Source of the DNA: Corinectria fuckeliana
Taxonomy: Eukaryota > Ascomycota > Sordariomycetes > Hypocreales > Nectriaceae
DNA: 64,000 nt
Direction: 5' to 3'
Assembly: GCA_019137255.1 (NCBI GenBank)
Contig: WPDH01000280.1
Location: 1 to 64,000 of the forward strand
Shown one piece after another: positions 1 through 11,870 of this stretch. The translations under genes were made by a program, and so were the position numbers. Position 1 is the stretch's first letter, and the number at the start of each line of letters is the position of its first letter. The notes under the pieces are model-generated. The model was not told the DNA's origin. It did no database searches and worked only from the letters and a program-made list of their open reading frames with translations.

Positions 1-1560
1 TTAGCTTTTCTTATAAAGTAAACCTACTTATAACTTATATTACTATATATATATACTAAGCCTAACTTGCTCCCCTCTTAGGTGAGAGTAGTAAGAGGTT
101 TTTTATCTTATAGCTTACTATTAGGGTTTTTCCCTCTTATTATAGATTAGTCTAAGTTACTTAGAAGAAGAACTAGATAGCTATAAGCTAAATCAGGTAT
201 AAATAAATAAATAAATAAATAACAGGTTATTTTATTTATAATATATACTACTTTATATACTTAGCAAATAACAAACAAATATTTAGGCAAATAAATAAAT
301 AGCTTTATCTTATTATTTATATATAATAACTATAATTTCTATATTAACTTAACTTTCCTGTTTTAATCTGTTTATATTTACTTTTAGCAGGTTACTATAG
401 TAAGAACTAAAACTTTATAAGACTTTTTTACTACTAACTAACTTTTTTACTTACTTATCTTATCTACTTATACTAACTCTTTCTTATACTTTACTTTTAA
501 TATTATCTATTAAATATATTAATAACTTTAACTATATTATAATATATCTAATTAGGTTTTCTTAGGCTATAATTTAATATATAATATCCTCTAATTAATA
601 TCTTCTAACTAATACTTTTCTTTCTTTTTTTTACCTGCTATATTTTAATAGAACCTTTTATTAATAATTTTAATAGAACTCTACCTCTTATTATTAGTAG
701 CGTAGTTTTCCCTAGTATAGGATTTTAATAGACCTTTTTAAATAAGTCTAATACAATTTGTTAATAAGGTAATATTTTTAGCACTAGTAAATTATATAAT
801 TAAGCTTAATAAAATAAACTTAGTAAAATATTTAGCAAGTAGTAATAAATAGAAACAGTAGAGCTTATATATAAAATACTAATATAACTAATAATAATAC
901 TATTTTATAACTATAACTATACTAATCCTAACTATAACTAATATATTACTTGTGATTAACTAACTCTTATAATAATAAGATATATATAAAGCTAACAAAA
1001 GGTTAAATAGATATAACTAGCATAAAATAAGCAAGCCTAATAGTAGTACTTACCCTGTATTTAATATTAACTCTAATAAATATAAAGGCTAAATTGTTAT
1101 TAAGAATTATAATAGTATAAGAAATTTATTACTATCTTATACTAAGCAGCAAAAAGTTAATAATAGCTTTATAAGTGTTAGATTAGCTTCTTCTAATAAC
1201 ACCTCTTAAAGCTTATATTTGCTTATTCTTAAAATATAAAAAAGACTTAGTGAAAATTGTCTTAATAATAAAGTCTATAGTACTATTAGTCGGGATAATA
1301 AGCTTAATATAACAATTAGTTAGAAGGCTTATAAGCTTTATTTTATAAACTTTAAGTTATGTTAAAACAGTAGCGCTATATAGGTTTCTTTCAGGGAGGT
1401 TATATTAATAAAACCCCTAAAATTATTTATAACAGAAGAGATTAAAGTATTTAGTATAGTGTAACAGCACTAACTTAAGAAAGGCAAAGCTCTTAAGGCC
1501 TGAAAGAGAAATAAGAAACTAGCAATCTAAGAAGTCTAGAGGCGTGTAAATTAGAGAATA
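1..1560. repeat. AT-rich, RIP-like island
   Basis: The stretch is made almost wholly of TA, TTA, TAA and AATA words, with very few CpG or CpA dinucleotides and stops in every frame. This is the composition left when RIP converts CpA to TpA in repeated DNA of Pezizomycotina. An AATA microsatellite lies near 200-225. No transposon protein can be read in it, so the parent element is unknown. The base composition changes sharply near 1560. Confidence 0.75.
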
Positions 1561-2349
1561 AGTTTCAGTGTACGCAAACTACATTAATATACGTCACGAC
1601 CGCTCCTGAGTCGTTCGCAGACATCAAACAATCCTCTATAGATAGAGTCAGTAGCCAGAGTCGTCGCGTTAGGGACAGGGCAAGTCTTCAGCAGCCGATT
1701 CCAAAGGCGCAAAAGCTATTAAAAGAGCTCGCTTGCTCGCTGAATAGGTGATTTCTCGCGGTGAGGCTGCTCAGGATCGCACCGATAAACAAACCACTCA
1801 GCGTGAACACGCAGCCGCAGCAGGCGCAGAGGTCACAAATGCCGCCGCCATCACGATTACTCTATTAAATAAAACCTACAGCAATATCAGGTATGAGCGA
1901 AAGTCGTTGGGGCCGTTTCGCGGCAAAGTGTAACGGGCTAGGCCCTGTCGGACAAGGCATATCCTCGTCCACTCGCTGATCCAAGCACTGTTGCCAAAGT
2001 GATGACCCTATTTGAGGACTAAGTGTCCTTTCTTCTTTCTTTTCTTTCCCCTCATCTTCTATGTAAAACGCATAAGGACTACATAGCTATATTTACACTA
2101 TTAGTAACCCTCACAGCGGTTCATCATCAGCCACAGAGGAACATGCATTGCTATCCCTTATTACAGGTAATTCAGAACCCAGTATGATTATTTGTGCCAT
2201 ATTAGCAAAGTCAGGTCTTGGTGCCTGTGAAACTAATGTAAAAGTAATATTACTACTAGCTAACAGGGGTCGTGCAGAACAGGCACGAGTAGTTTTAGCT
2301 ACTCGTAAGGTGTACAGCGACTACTTAAAACTACCCAGTAGAGAAAACA
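1561..2349. other. Unrecognised segment beside the AT island
   Basis: Balanced base composition returns here, but I find no supported gene. A 61-codon open frame at 1748-1933 (plus) is rich in Ala, Gln and Thr and has no recognised motif; it could be a scrap of a mobile element. The 79-codon frame at 2148-2387 overlaps the end of the adhesin-like gene on the other strand and is not supported. Confidence 0.4.
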
Positions 2350-4694
2350 CTAGGAAAAGCTTACGACAACACTTCCTACGGAGATAGTAGTGTTACTCTG
2401 CGTCACGCCGGTAGCGTCGCTGTTGACGTAGCTGGAACCGCCGCCTCCCGTCGATGGTAAGACGGCATTCCAGTTGTCGACACTGTTGTAGTAATGAAGA
2501 GTAGCTCCGCTGCCGCCGCCATAAGAGCCTCCGCCACCAGCGCCCGAACTTCCCACACCTGCAATGAGGTCGGCAGCTGCGACGCCATTCGCACCAATGC
2601 TCCCGCTCGCACTATTCCCATTGCCGGCTGTTTGGGAGTATCCAGCGTATGTCCCCGCACTGCCACCGCTGCTTGCCGAGCCTGCGCCTCCTCCAGTCGT
2701 CCTGGCAAGATAGGTAGTGGTTTGCGAGTTTCCTCTGACGAACCGCGATATCCCATTATATCCCCCATTACTCCTGCCATCAGATGTAGCCACGATCAGT
2801 TCGCTAGTTGGGCCTGTGTCTGGAGAACTTATCGCATAGTTGGCTCCGCCTCCACCTCCTCCGGCAATGGCAACCAAAGAACCATGGATGTACAACCCAG
2901 ATCCTGCACCGCCGCCACCCCCTCCCTGAGAATCAGTGGCGGATCCGCCGCTCCAATACGTGCTTGTCCCGGCACCCCCTAAGTCGGCCCCAGTACCGCC
3001 GGCAATGGGGCTGAGCTCCGCCCCGCCACTGACCGCGATGGACCCTGATATGTATGCCCCGAAACCCCCACGGTAGCCTCTTTGCCCGCCAGCACCACCA
3101 ATAACGGTGAAACTCATGGTCTGAGCACATGCAGGGGCAGTCCATTGGGTCGAGGCACCTGCAGTTCCGCTCGCCGAAAGCGTCAGTGTCTGGTAAAGCC
3201 CGGTGCATGATGAAGTGGTAGAAGTAGTGGTAGAAGTAGTAGATAGAACAGTGGATGTAGTGGTAGATGGAGCAGTGGACACAGTGGTAGGCGTGGTAGA
3301 TTGAGCAGTGGATGTAGTAGATGAACCTGTGCCTGAAGAGGGAGGCACAGGTGTGATGACGGTGGTTGTGCAAGGATGGGTGCAATCTGATGCGGGGGGG
3401 ATAGTCGTTCTAACACACGAAGCAGTACCGGTACAAGTTGATGTAATAGTTGTGACCGTATCTGGCGGGGTTGTGGTTGTAGAAGCCGTAACTGATGAAG
3501 GAGGCACAGGGGTAATAACGGTGGTTGTGCAAGGATGGGTGCAATCTGATGCGGGAGGAATGGTTGTGCCAACACACGAGGTAGTACCAGTGCAGGTTGA
3601 TGTAATAGTTGTGACTGTATCTGGCGGGGTTATAGAGGTCGATACTGACGAGGGAGGCATAGGGGTAATAATAGTAGTTGTGCAAGGATGGGTGCAGTCA
3701 GATGCCGGTGGGACAGTTATTGGCTTGCAAGTAGTGCCAGCACAGGTGGTTATGATAGTTGTGACCGTATCTGGCGGGGCTGTAGAGGTCGTAACCGACG
3801 AGGGAGGCACAGGGGTAATAACAGTGGTTGTGCAAGGATGGGTGCAGTCAGATGCCGGTGGGACAGTTGTTGGCTTGCAAGTAGTGCCAGCACAGGTGGT
3901 TGTGATAGTTGTAACTGTTTCTGGCGGGGTTGTATAGGTGGGAAGTATAGGTGTGATAACAGTAGTTGTGCATGGGTGTGTACAGTCTGATGCTGGGGGG
4001 ATGGTTGTGGGCCTGCAAGTAGTGCCAGCACAGGTTGAAGTAATAGTTGTGACTGTATCAGGCGGTGATAAAGAGGTGGGAGGTTTAGAAGACAGGGGAG
4101 GTATTAGAGTGATAACGGTAGCTGTGCATTGGTGTGTACAATCTGATGCTGGAGGAATGGTTGTGGGATTGCAAGTAGTGCCAGCACAGGTTGAGGTAAT
4201 GGTGATAACCGTGTCAGGAGGCGGTAAGTAAGTTATGACAGTGCCAGGCTTTGTGCCTGAAGGTGGCATAGTGGAAACACCAGGGGCAATTCCAGTCCAG
4301 GTAGTTGTCGTTGTAATGAAAGACGGTGGAACGGATGGCACGTATGCCACAATGGTGCCTGGGTTGGTGCCAGATGGAAGTATGGTGGCATAGCTTGGAA
4401 CCTTGCCGGTTTGAGTACTGGTCAAAGTGCTATACAGTTCACCACTGCAAGCCGCACTTTGCGACCTGTTTCAATCTTGTTAGCAATATATCAATTTACC
4501 CCTGAGCATCGCTATACGAACCAAGTTAATATAGTGGTGGTCGTAGAGGTTAAACCCTCCGAGACCACCTCAATGGGCTGCAGGCCTACGACTTGGATAC
4601 CTGTTGGACATTGACAATTAGCAAGATTGATTTCAAGAGTAGAAATCGGAGTTGCCAATGCCACCGCGCCTAGGAGTATGGCACTAGGCTTCAT
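2350..4694 (-). CDS. Secreted adhesin-like protein, six Cys repeats and Gly-rich C-terminus
   Basis: Two exons: 4694-4522 and 4465-2350. The 56-nt intron 4466-4521 has a TGCTAAC branch site, and splicing keeps the frame (phase 2), giving 762 aa. The first ATG gives a signal peptide (MKPSAILLGAVALATPIS). A Thr/Pro-rich region then carries six tandem modules of about 46-53 aa, each with four cysteines in the pattern TCAGTTC...PPASDCTHPC followed by TTTVITP. A Ser/Thr linker leads to a C-terminal glycine-rich domain (TVIGGAGG, GGGGGGAGSG, GGGGSS) resembling glycine-rich domains of some bacterial surface proteins and the animal ALK/LTK ectodomain. The role, cell-wall attachment or adhesion, is inferred from the architecture. 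No GPI signal is visible. The donor GTTCGT is non-canonical in its 3rd-4th bases but is the only one that keeps the frame. A related four-Cys protein is encoded divergently at 5919. Confidence 0.8.
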
Positions 4695-4780
4695 GATGTC
4701 GAAAGTTGCTTAGATGATCTCTGGTAGTTTGATGGGAGGATGTGGTTTCTATGCAGGAACTGGGGAGATATTAGGACAGT

Positions 4781-4790
4781 TTTTATAGCC
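4781..4790 (-). promoter_or_regulatory. TATA box of the adhesin-like gene
   Basis: On the minus strand the sequence reads GGCTATAAAA, a good TATA element about 90 nt upstream of the ATG at 4694. It supports that start codon and the exon 1 model. Transcription start itself cannot be seen. Confidence 0.5.
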
Positions 4791-5757
4791 TCAATGATTG
4801 CCTAAAGTCTGATCTGTCTCGTTTTTCCAAAGAAGTCCATGTCTTATCTGCTTTCAGCTGCTTTCCCTCCCAGCTGATCACACGTATAGAAGCGCTCGTC
4901 GCTTTGAGTGACGCTAGAATATGTGGTGGAGAACATTTCACGACTTCAGCTTTAGATAAACGGACGTTTTTTACTTTTACTACCCTTAAACCTTCGAGCC
5001 GAGGTCGGTTCGCCGAGTTGGTGTAAGCGGCTTGTTCTCTTCACTCTCTAGCTTTGAGGTTGTTGTTCGGTAGTTGTTCAGTAACTGCGCCTCTTATCTT
5101 GTGAGGTCATCAACCAGGCATAGCAAGCATTTTAGTTAGAACCTTCCGAATCCACGCTATACTTCTAGGCGATGAACAATGGGCCGACGCATCATTCTTT
5201 CAGACTTGGTCCCGTAATTAGTCCGAGACTATTAGGCCCACTCCGTGTTGAGAACATTAGAATGTCAAGGGATGGATCCCGGTCCCTTTACTAATAAGTG
5301 GACAAAAGTTCGCTTGCATCTTCGACGAATATAGCTAGGCGAGTACTCTAAAAGTTCAATTGTAGGTTGATCAGCTGTGATAACTTCCCTTTGCCGTAGC
5401 TGTCTTCCATTCTGAGCTGATTCTAACACGCTAAGCTCACAAAACTCCTGCTACTGCTTTAGTGTCTATTAACTAAATCTCTTCACGTCAGAGATAAACA
5501 CATATCGGCTATAGAGTTTGATATCAAGGTTCCCCCTTCTATGACGTTTAGCTTCTGTTGTTCGCTTACCAATTCTACATACCTCAGGACCGGCTTAAGA
5601 GCTACCTAGAGATGTTTGTATTTGCCATGTCTGACTCAGTACATCTCGGCTTTATATCTGGTACAACTTTATTTGAGTTTACTTACTTGAAAAGTTTAGT
5701 TCTGATCTTATCAAAAAACTCTTCCTGGTATCTCAGAGTTAATCAAGATCCAAGCTG

Positions 5758-5794
5758 CCCCCCCCCCNNCCCCCCCCCCCCCCCCCCCCCCCCC
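5758..5794. repeat. Poly-C tract with two undetermined bases
   Basis: A homopolymer of C about 35 nt long, broken by NN at 5768-5769. The true length is unknown, and the Ns show that the assembly or consensus failed here. Any open frame crossing it (for example 5558-5812) is an artefact of the homopolymer reading as proline. Confidence 0.9.
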
Positions 5795-5918
5795 AAATTC
5801 ATTGCCTCATAAAGACATTGCCTCCCTCCTTGTGAGCTCTGGTTACTGAGACACCAACTCAGCCTACCACATTTCTCTCGCCAATATTATCACATAACTT
5901 CTTTCTTTCTTTTTCATA

Positions 5919-6611
5919 ATGAAGATATACTTCGTCTATCTCTTTACTATGGCCGCATCTTGCGCCCAGACAGTCTCCAGTTTGGGCACATGCGAGACGA
6001 CAACAACTCTTCCTGTCATCACAGCGTCAAGTGATGGCGGGCTCACGAAGTATGTCCAGTCATTTACAACGGTCTACTTAGAGTTCTGTCCAGAGGGTTT
6101 GCGTCCTGAAACTTATACTATTACCGAAACCTGCACCAACACTCTATGCCAACCGCGCACTGGCACAGCACCTCCTCCAGGGTTCACCCAGGCTACAGTT
6201 GTCTGCACAAGCTGTGGCAGTCAAGGGCCTATAACCGAAGTTTTGACCGTCCCGACCCAGGCAATTTCTTCTTACTCCGCGTTGGGTTACAAAGTCATAT
6301 CGACAAGCCCCTCGAACTCTGCCACCGCCCACGCATCTGCATCCGGCTCGGGCTTGCAGCATGATATCATCTCGAGCCCAAACACTGGCTCTTATCTTAA
6401 ATCAAGTCATGGACTTGCCTCCCACGCCGTCACCTCTGTCGCCCAGGTGGTTACTCTCACGACCTCTCCTACTACCTTGGTAACCTCTGGTACCTCAGAA
6501 GGCTCTAATACTCCCACTGCTGTTGCTGTGGCCGCTGCAGTTGGAATTCGCCCTGGCATTATTATTCTCGGGGCTATCAGTGTTGCTGCTATCACTTTTC
6601 AACTCATGTAA
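5919..6611 (+). CDS. Secreted, probably GPI-anchored Cys/Ser/Thr-rich cell-wall protein
   Basis: Single-exon gene of 230 aa. The N-terminus MKIYFVYLFTMAASCAQ is a signal peptide. Residues about 24-105 hold a six- to seven-cysteine region ending in the module TITETCTNTLCQPRTGTAPP...VVCTSCG, which has the same four-Cys layout as the tandem modules of the divergent neighbour at 2350-4694. A Ser/Thr/Ala-rich stalk (about 120-200) follows, then a C-terminal hydrophobic stretch (GIIILGAISVAAITFQLM) preceded by small residues, as expected for a GPI-addition signal. It is therefore likely to be attached to the plasma membrane or wall. The start is the first ATG after a CT-rich leader. The adhesin role is inferred; no experimentally known family was identified with certainty. 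Confidence 0.75.
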   Translation: MKIYFVYLFTMAASCAQTVSSLGTCETTTTLPVITASSDGGLTKYVQSFTTVYLEFCPEGLRPETYTITETCTNTLCQPRTGTAPPPGFTQATVVCTSCGSQGPITEVLTVPTQAISSYSALGYKVISTSPSNSATAHASASGSGLQHDIISSPNTGSYLKSSHGLASHAVTSVAQVVTLTTSPTTLVTSGTSEGSNTPTAVAVAAAVGIRPGIIILGAISVAAITFQLM

Positions 6612-9549
6612 ACCCTTTTTTGGCTCTCTGTATCCTGTATGGAAACGGCATGAATCAATTGTGGATCAAGAATGGGAGAAGGTATACTGGAATGTGTTCT
6701 AGTTAAGCTATCGCTTCTATTAGTACTGGTACTTTTCAAACTAAACATGTGAAAAACTACTTTCGATGAGACGAGCCTCTTAACTCGACACACCAGATCT
6801 AGCTGCGGCTTGGTAGAGAGATGACGTACCAAACCAAGGTTTGAAATCCCTGTCACTTATAACTATCTAACCAAAAGCAAGCTGAACGGCTTGCTTTACG
6901 GGTTCTCAGTCCACTGCACTAAGCACAACAGGGAGAGTCGTCCAACAGGGAGACTAATACGTTCCAAACTGGCTCTCGGCTATAATGAAAGCCTTAACTC
7001 CGGTGGTTTAATGAACGGCGATTTCCGAATATAGACTAGCTTATAATTCAGTGTGTTAAATAGTCAAAATACGGCAAGTTGCGCTTAGACAGAAAACGCC
7101 CGCACTAACTGGTTGTATTCGGGGCAGGCAACTAGCGCCCCGCAGCAGCTTGATTAAACTGCAGATCAACCATCAAATTCACGGACGGTCAGACATTAAT
7201 CGTCGTGTGTACAGTTGCGAGCATGTATAGTTTCCTGTTAGACAAGACTCTTGCAGACTATGATTATATCCACACAGTGCAAAATTCTGCCAGATTAAAT
7301 GCTGCGTACAGCATCGATCGGCTCTAGCGAACTTCTGCGTACTCGACTACTGTGTTGAAACTTATCGTACCTCAAAAACTTGCCAAAGGTACTAAAGCTG
7401 ATAGCTAGCACTGTCGGTGTGGAGTGGCAATCTCCTAGAAATGGGCCTATATTTGAGATACTAAAGAGTACCTCCGTTATTGAGTCAATAATAGCTTCTC
7501 AGGCAGTAATACAACTTGTCTCTAGTAGCGTTCTGTACTATCAGGTAGGGCGTGATTTTGTTCTAGCGGTATTCTCCCAGACTTTCTGAGAGCATGTACA
7601 GAGCTCGAAACAGGGGTGGCAACCAGACTAAGAGTACCTCATATTATACAGCTCCCAATAGAAAATCTAGCATCGTAACGGCATGTGCCGTTGTGATCCT
7701 GACGCAAAACTCAATTCCATCTACGCCGTTGTGCGGTCTACGATTCTTCCGGCTCTATAATATCGCTATCGGTCCGAAAGTAACGTCATGCTCGCTGATC
7801 AGACATGGGTCGGTTTCCAATGCCGGCGGCTACAGAAGCGTCTTTCATGAGACAAGCACCATAGTCTATACACGAGTCGGGTTGATTTGTTCCACTGAGA
7901 CGGTCACATAATCTCACATTCTAGTCAACAAGCTGCACCGCTTTCCGCACATGCGCCTTCGACTTAAACTTTGTACGGAGTATAGATTGTTAACTTCTGG
8001 AATAAACTGCCCTTGTACGTGGTTGGAACATTTGATAAAGTCTTAGCATCACTTGTCCTGTGTTCCGCACTTGGTGACTTTCGGAAATCCCGACGCACTA
8101 TGATTCCTTGTTCCACTTACACGGAACGAGCAATAATCACATTTGTTAGACAGAAAAGCTGAGATCTTGGTTCTGAAGGCTAAATAAGTGAGGAGTATCT
8201 TGCATTCCAGTGAATGATCAGAGTGGTTGCAGCTATCCAGAGCTAGTCAAACTTGAGGGATGCCAAGAAAGAGTCACTTTCGTGTTAGTGTGATCAGCAA
8301 CCTCAGGCTTAAGTTTTGATTCCAAATTTTACTAATCCTGCCCCCTCCACTTCATCCGGATGGCAGTTACTTTAGCAATGGTCACGAAAAGAACTTTCTA
8401 CCCTTCGTGCTAGCAACTCAACGTATTTCAACATATGGAATAGATTAACGATCAACGTTAACCTACAGTTAATCAACATTAAATTTGATTTATGTAAACA
8501 TCAATCCACTTTGACCTCTAATTGACTGAATGTGTTTGTATGTGTGTTGTCCAGAAGTGTGTCGTTACTAATATTAAGGGCATCATCTTGCGATATCTAA
8601 GGCTTCCCGGTTCTAAGGTTTCGCCATCAGACCCGACAAAAGGGGGTTAACAAAGAAGGTAAACTCTCTAAGATGCCTCTGGAAGCTGCTGTTCAGGAAG
8701 CCGATAGCACGCCGTAGCTTAATGTAGTCAATTTAACCTGTAAAAAGCTATACCACTATTACAAAAGTACCTTAAAGGCTTAATATCTGTATACACCAAT
8801 ACAAGAGAATTCATCTTAAGTTTCGGAAGAAAAGAAATAGACTACTACAAGGCGGATTGCGCGGCAGATCCTCCCATGTTATACTGTAACTTGACAACAG
8901 ATACCTAGTAGTGCCGTATGTTTCTAGGGTTAGAAAAGCTATAGATGCTTTAGGCGCCAGGGACACCCTGATGCCATTATGTTTCGCTCGCTTCTCAAAT
9001 AACAACCGAAGTCTAATTTCATCTAAGACCTCGGCTCCAGTACTCGAATGATGGTAAATGTCCCCCCCCGCAGCCTCTGTAGCAGTTTTTCCTGCGCTTC
9101 CGAGCCTCGCTTTGAACGCTATTAAGCTGTCTCTAATATTGAAGCAGGTCCCTAAATTTTATCCCAGGCTCTCACATTACCGAAATAGGACTAAAAGGTC
9201 TCCCATGAGGTAAAAATGTCCAACAGGCAACGTAGTCGCTTCTGATGAGTTGGGGCTATTAGCTTCAAAAAGGGGACCCCTGCAAGGGTAGAGGAGGTAC
9301 CGGCGGGGGCGTAATTTGTGTAGGAAATAATCTGGACCAGGGTGGAGGGGGATTTGTATGATGACATCAAAAAGGACTTGCACAAAAAGGTTAGCAAGCA
9401 TTCATTCAATATATAAGTAAGGGGGAAAGAGGGAGGGCTGCGCTTCAGTATGTAACAACACATATGTATGACTGATTAATAGTAATAGTAAGTATATGCT
9501 CAGACATTAAGCATGGTAACAAGACACACGACACAGCACCACCACCATT
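6612..9549. other. Gene-empty stretch
   Basis: About 2.9 kb with only short open frames (up to about 105 codons, for example 7594-7911) that show no motif, no signal peptide and no plausible splicing to neighbours. Composition is moderately AT-rich. It reads like old, mutated DNA, but no parent gene could be recognised. Confidence 0.5.
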
Positions 9550-9690
9550 ATGGGAGTCAACGACTTCACCTACAACGCAGAGTATCGCGTCCTAGTATGC
9601 CGGAGATGCGGGACATGTCTCTCGCCTAGTAGACCGATAGTAGACCGAAGAACTGGAGGTATCACATCTGCCGAGAGCCGCACCGCCTGA
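9550..9690 (+). pseudogene. Zinc-finger-like fragment (DUF3505-like)
   Basis: The 46-codon frame from the ATG at 9550 to the TGA at 9688 starts with a segment reading FTYNAEYRVLVCRRCGTCL. This matches my memory of the N-terminal finger of a widespread fungal family (DUF3505) with a Y..E/RY.VLVC..C pattern, often found near mobile or subtelomeric helicase genes. The His pair expected downstream is not in frame, and the following sequence to about 10280 has many stops. I read it as a decayed fragment. The family assignment is from recall of a short motif only. Confidence 0.35.
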
Positions 9691-10780
9691 AGGATAAGGG
9701 GTTGCACACGATGATAGACCTGCTGCCGACGTACAACCTGTGAGGAAAAGAGGAGCTGCGGCAATATCGACTGAACTGGAGGATACCCTAAAGGCGGGTC
9801 GACAGCCTATGTGCCATCACATGCCCAGGCATGGGGAAACGGCATCATCGCAGCATACCAGTCGTGTACCGCTCTGGAAAGCGTGCCTGCTCCAGACATG
9901 CTTTACGGCTAAGGGCCGAATGCGAAGGGGCGGAGGATGAGGATCAACGACGGAAACCTGTGCTGCTGACAACGCCAGCGACGATGCGGAGCGTCTAGTC
10001 CGGTAGGCGGGTCCGCTACCATCCTGGCTAGAGGAGTAATTTGCTTTTCAATGGGCTTAAGGGTGATGTGTACAAGCGGCATTTGTCGAGGATAATACCG
10101 TCCGCGGCAGGGCGGACCGGGCGCCTTGGCTCGTCCACACCGGGTTTCCAATGCACCTCCGGAGGCTCCGAGATGCCGAGATCAAGTCTTCCTTCATCAG
10201 AGTCATGCAACAATTCAATTCCGTTTCCCTAGACTGAAGGTGGAATTTATCGAATGCGCTAGAGCATGTGTGCCTCGACAACGCGTCATTTACGATGCCG
10301 ACTAGAATCCCAACCTCTGAAGGTTAGAAAGAACCCAACGTCCTCGTCTTTACAAATCCGGCTTTAGCGTATTCTGAAGCACAGTCCTTTCCGTTTTCAT
10401 TCCCAATTTTTTTTCTCTCCTCTAGTATGATCATCGGTGGGTTTTTCATGGCTACAATTGCCGCTCTGATCGCCGGGGCAATAACCCATAACCCCCAGCA
10501 GTGCTCCGTTCCCTGGCCTGAGTTCATGGGGCATGGCCTCGATTTGGATGAAAGAGCTGTAGGCTAGATGTATTAATAAACGGTTCAATATGGACAGTTC
10601 TTTAGGGAAAGCAAACTGATTGCTAAATGAATATATTTTAAGTATAAGCTCAACAACTGTTTCAGCCGGGTCGAATTGCTTCAGCATGAGATGTTGCCGG
10701 CGCTTAACCCAGGCATCTTGCAACGGAAAGGTGCTTCCTCCGTAAACAATGGTTCTGCTTAATTCCAGAAAATGAACTGC

Positions 10781-11870
10781 CTACTCATGGAGAGCCTTCA
10801 ACACATGAACAAACGCCTCGCCAAACAGATCACCTGTCTTCTCCTCGTCTAGGCAGGCAAAGTATTCGAGACTTTGATCTTTTCGATGCCTCGTGTACGG
10901 TCTTTCATCCCTCAGGCCCTCCGAGACGCCCACGCCTCCCGTGATGAGGAGACTTAACCTCTTCTGCTTCTCCCACATGTCCGTCTCCGGCACCTTTTCC
11001 ACATCCACCATCCCCTTTTTGCTTAGCTCAACCTTTCCCACGTCCCTCTGTTTCTTTTCCTTAGCCTCGGGGTTCCCTTCAATCCATTTTCGCGCGGCCT
11101 TGTACCCTTGTACCATTATGTCTTTTTGGGACTCTGCCACGTTGTTTTCTATAGCCGCAAGCAAACGCTTTTAGTTATCGCGTTCTTTCTCTAGACCTCT
11201 ACTCCGTTTCTTTTTTCCCTCTTTCTCCGCTTTCGCCTTACATTCCATCTGTTCCTTTCTGCTGCCACAAGCCTATGACAGTAAGGATTTATTGATTGCG
11301 TCCAGTCCGCCCTCGCTCAACTTCGCCTAGCGGGGAAACAACGATAGTTAGCCGGCGTCTCCGGTCCCCAGGGGCGAAGCCTTCGACGGACCCAGTCCTT
11401 TCCTTAACCGTGTTAACACTCTTGCCTTTGGCCTTGTTGCCTTTGTTCTTATCGATATTAATGTTATTGGCCTTGTTGATGCTGCCGTCGTTACCCTCAT
11501 TGACATTACTATCCTCGACCTTGACCTTAACGCAGTTGCCGGCTTCTGCAAAGACGCTCAGGACGCAGTTCCGTCTCTCAGACCAATCTTTCCCAGAGCT
11601 GGCAAGGCTAGTAGAATCAAAGAAGCACTAACGAAGTTGCTAGAAGTTTGATTATCAGCTGATTAGTACAGCATACAGCATCGCCTCCAAAGCAGGACCA
11701 AACACTTACCACGGCCAGGTACTGCTCTGCCATGTGCTCAATTCCACTCGGGCAAGGAGTCAACCTAACATAGTCCATCATCTTCTGGTCCAGTCGCTGT
11801 CCTACGGAGTACTGGATGACGGCGTCAATGACCACGCGCTCGGCGAGCTTGGCCATAAGCGAAGTTTCCC
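10781..11870 (-). pseudogene. Unrecognised lysine-rich coding remnant
   Basis: The minus strand has protein-like stretches broken by stops and frame changes. From 11870 down there is a 79-codon frame (AERVVIDAVIQYSVGQR...). Then comes a highly charged coiled-coil-like stretch (KAKAEKEGKKKR...KERDN), a TAA, and a 127-codon frame ending LEYFACLDEEKTGDLFGEAF just before the stop at 10781. The TAA between them could come from CAA by C-to-T change. I do not recognise the family. It could be one decayed gene or pieces of two, and part may belong to the LINE just upstream. Confidence 0.3.

Larger units (their letters stand above)
4695..5918. other. Divergent intergenic region of the adhesin pair
   Basis: Shared upstream region of the two divergent adhesin-like genes. 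I see no gene in it. It contains a TATA box for the left gene and a poly-C tract with two Ns. The last 30 nt before the right gene are a CT-rich (TTCTTTCTTTC) stretch typical of fungal core promoters. Confidence 0.5.

Noticed and set aside
3308..4231. Long plus-strand open frames (209, 100 and 97 codons) opposite the adhesin repeats
   Set aside because: They are mirror products of the Thr/Pro/Cys-rich tandem repeat on the other strand; composition is Val/Gly repetitive, and they lack start context and introns.
5558..5812. 84-codon frame ending in poly-proline
   Set aside because: The proline run is the poly-C homopolymer, and the frame crosses undetermined bases.
7594..7911. 105-codon plus-strand frame
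   Set aside because: No motif, no signal peptide, no promoter and no neighbouring exon; consistent with chance in 2.9 kb of empty DNA.
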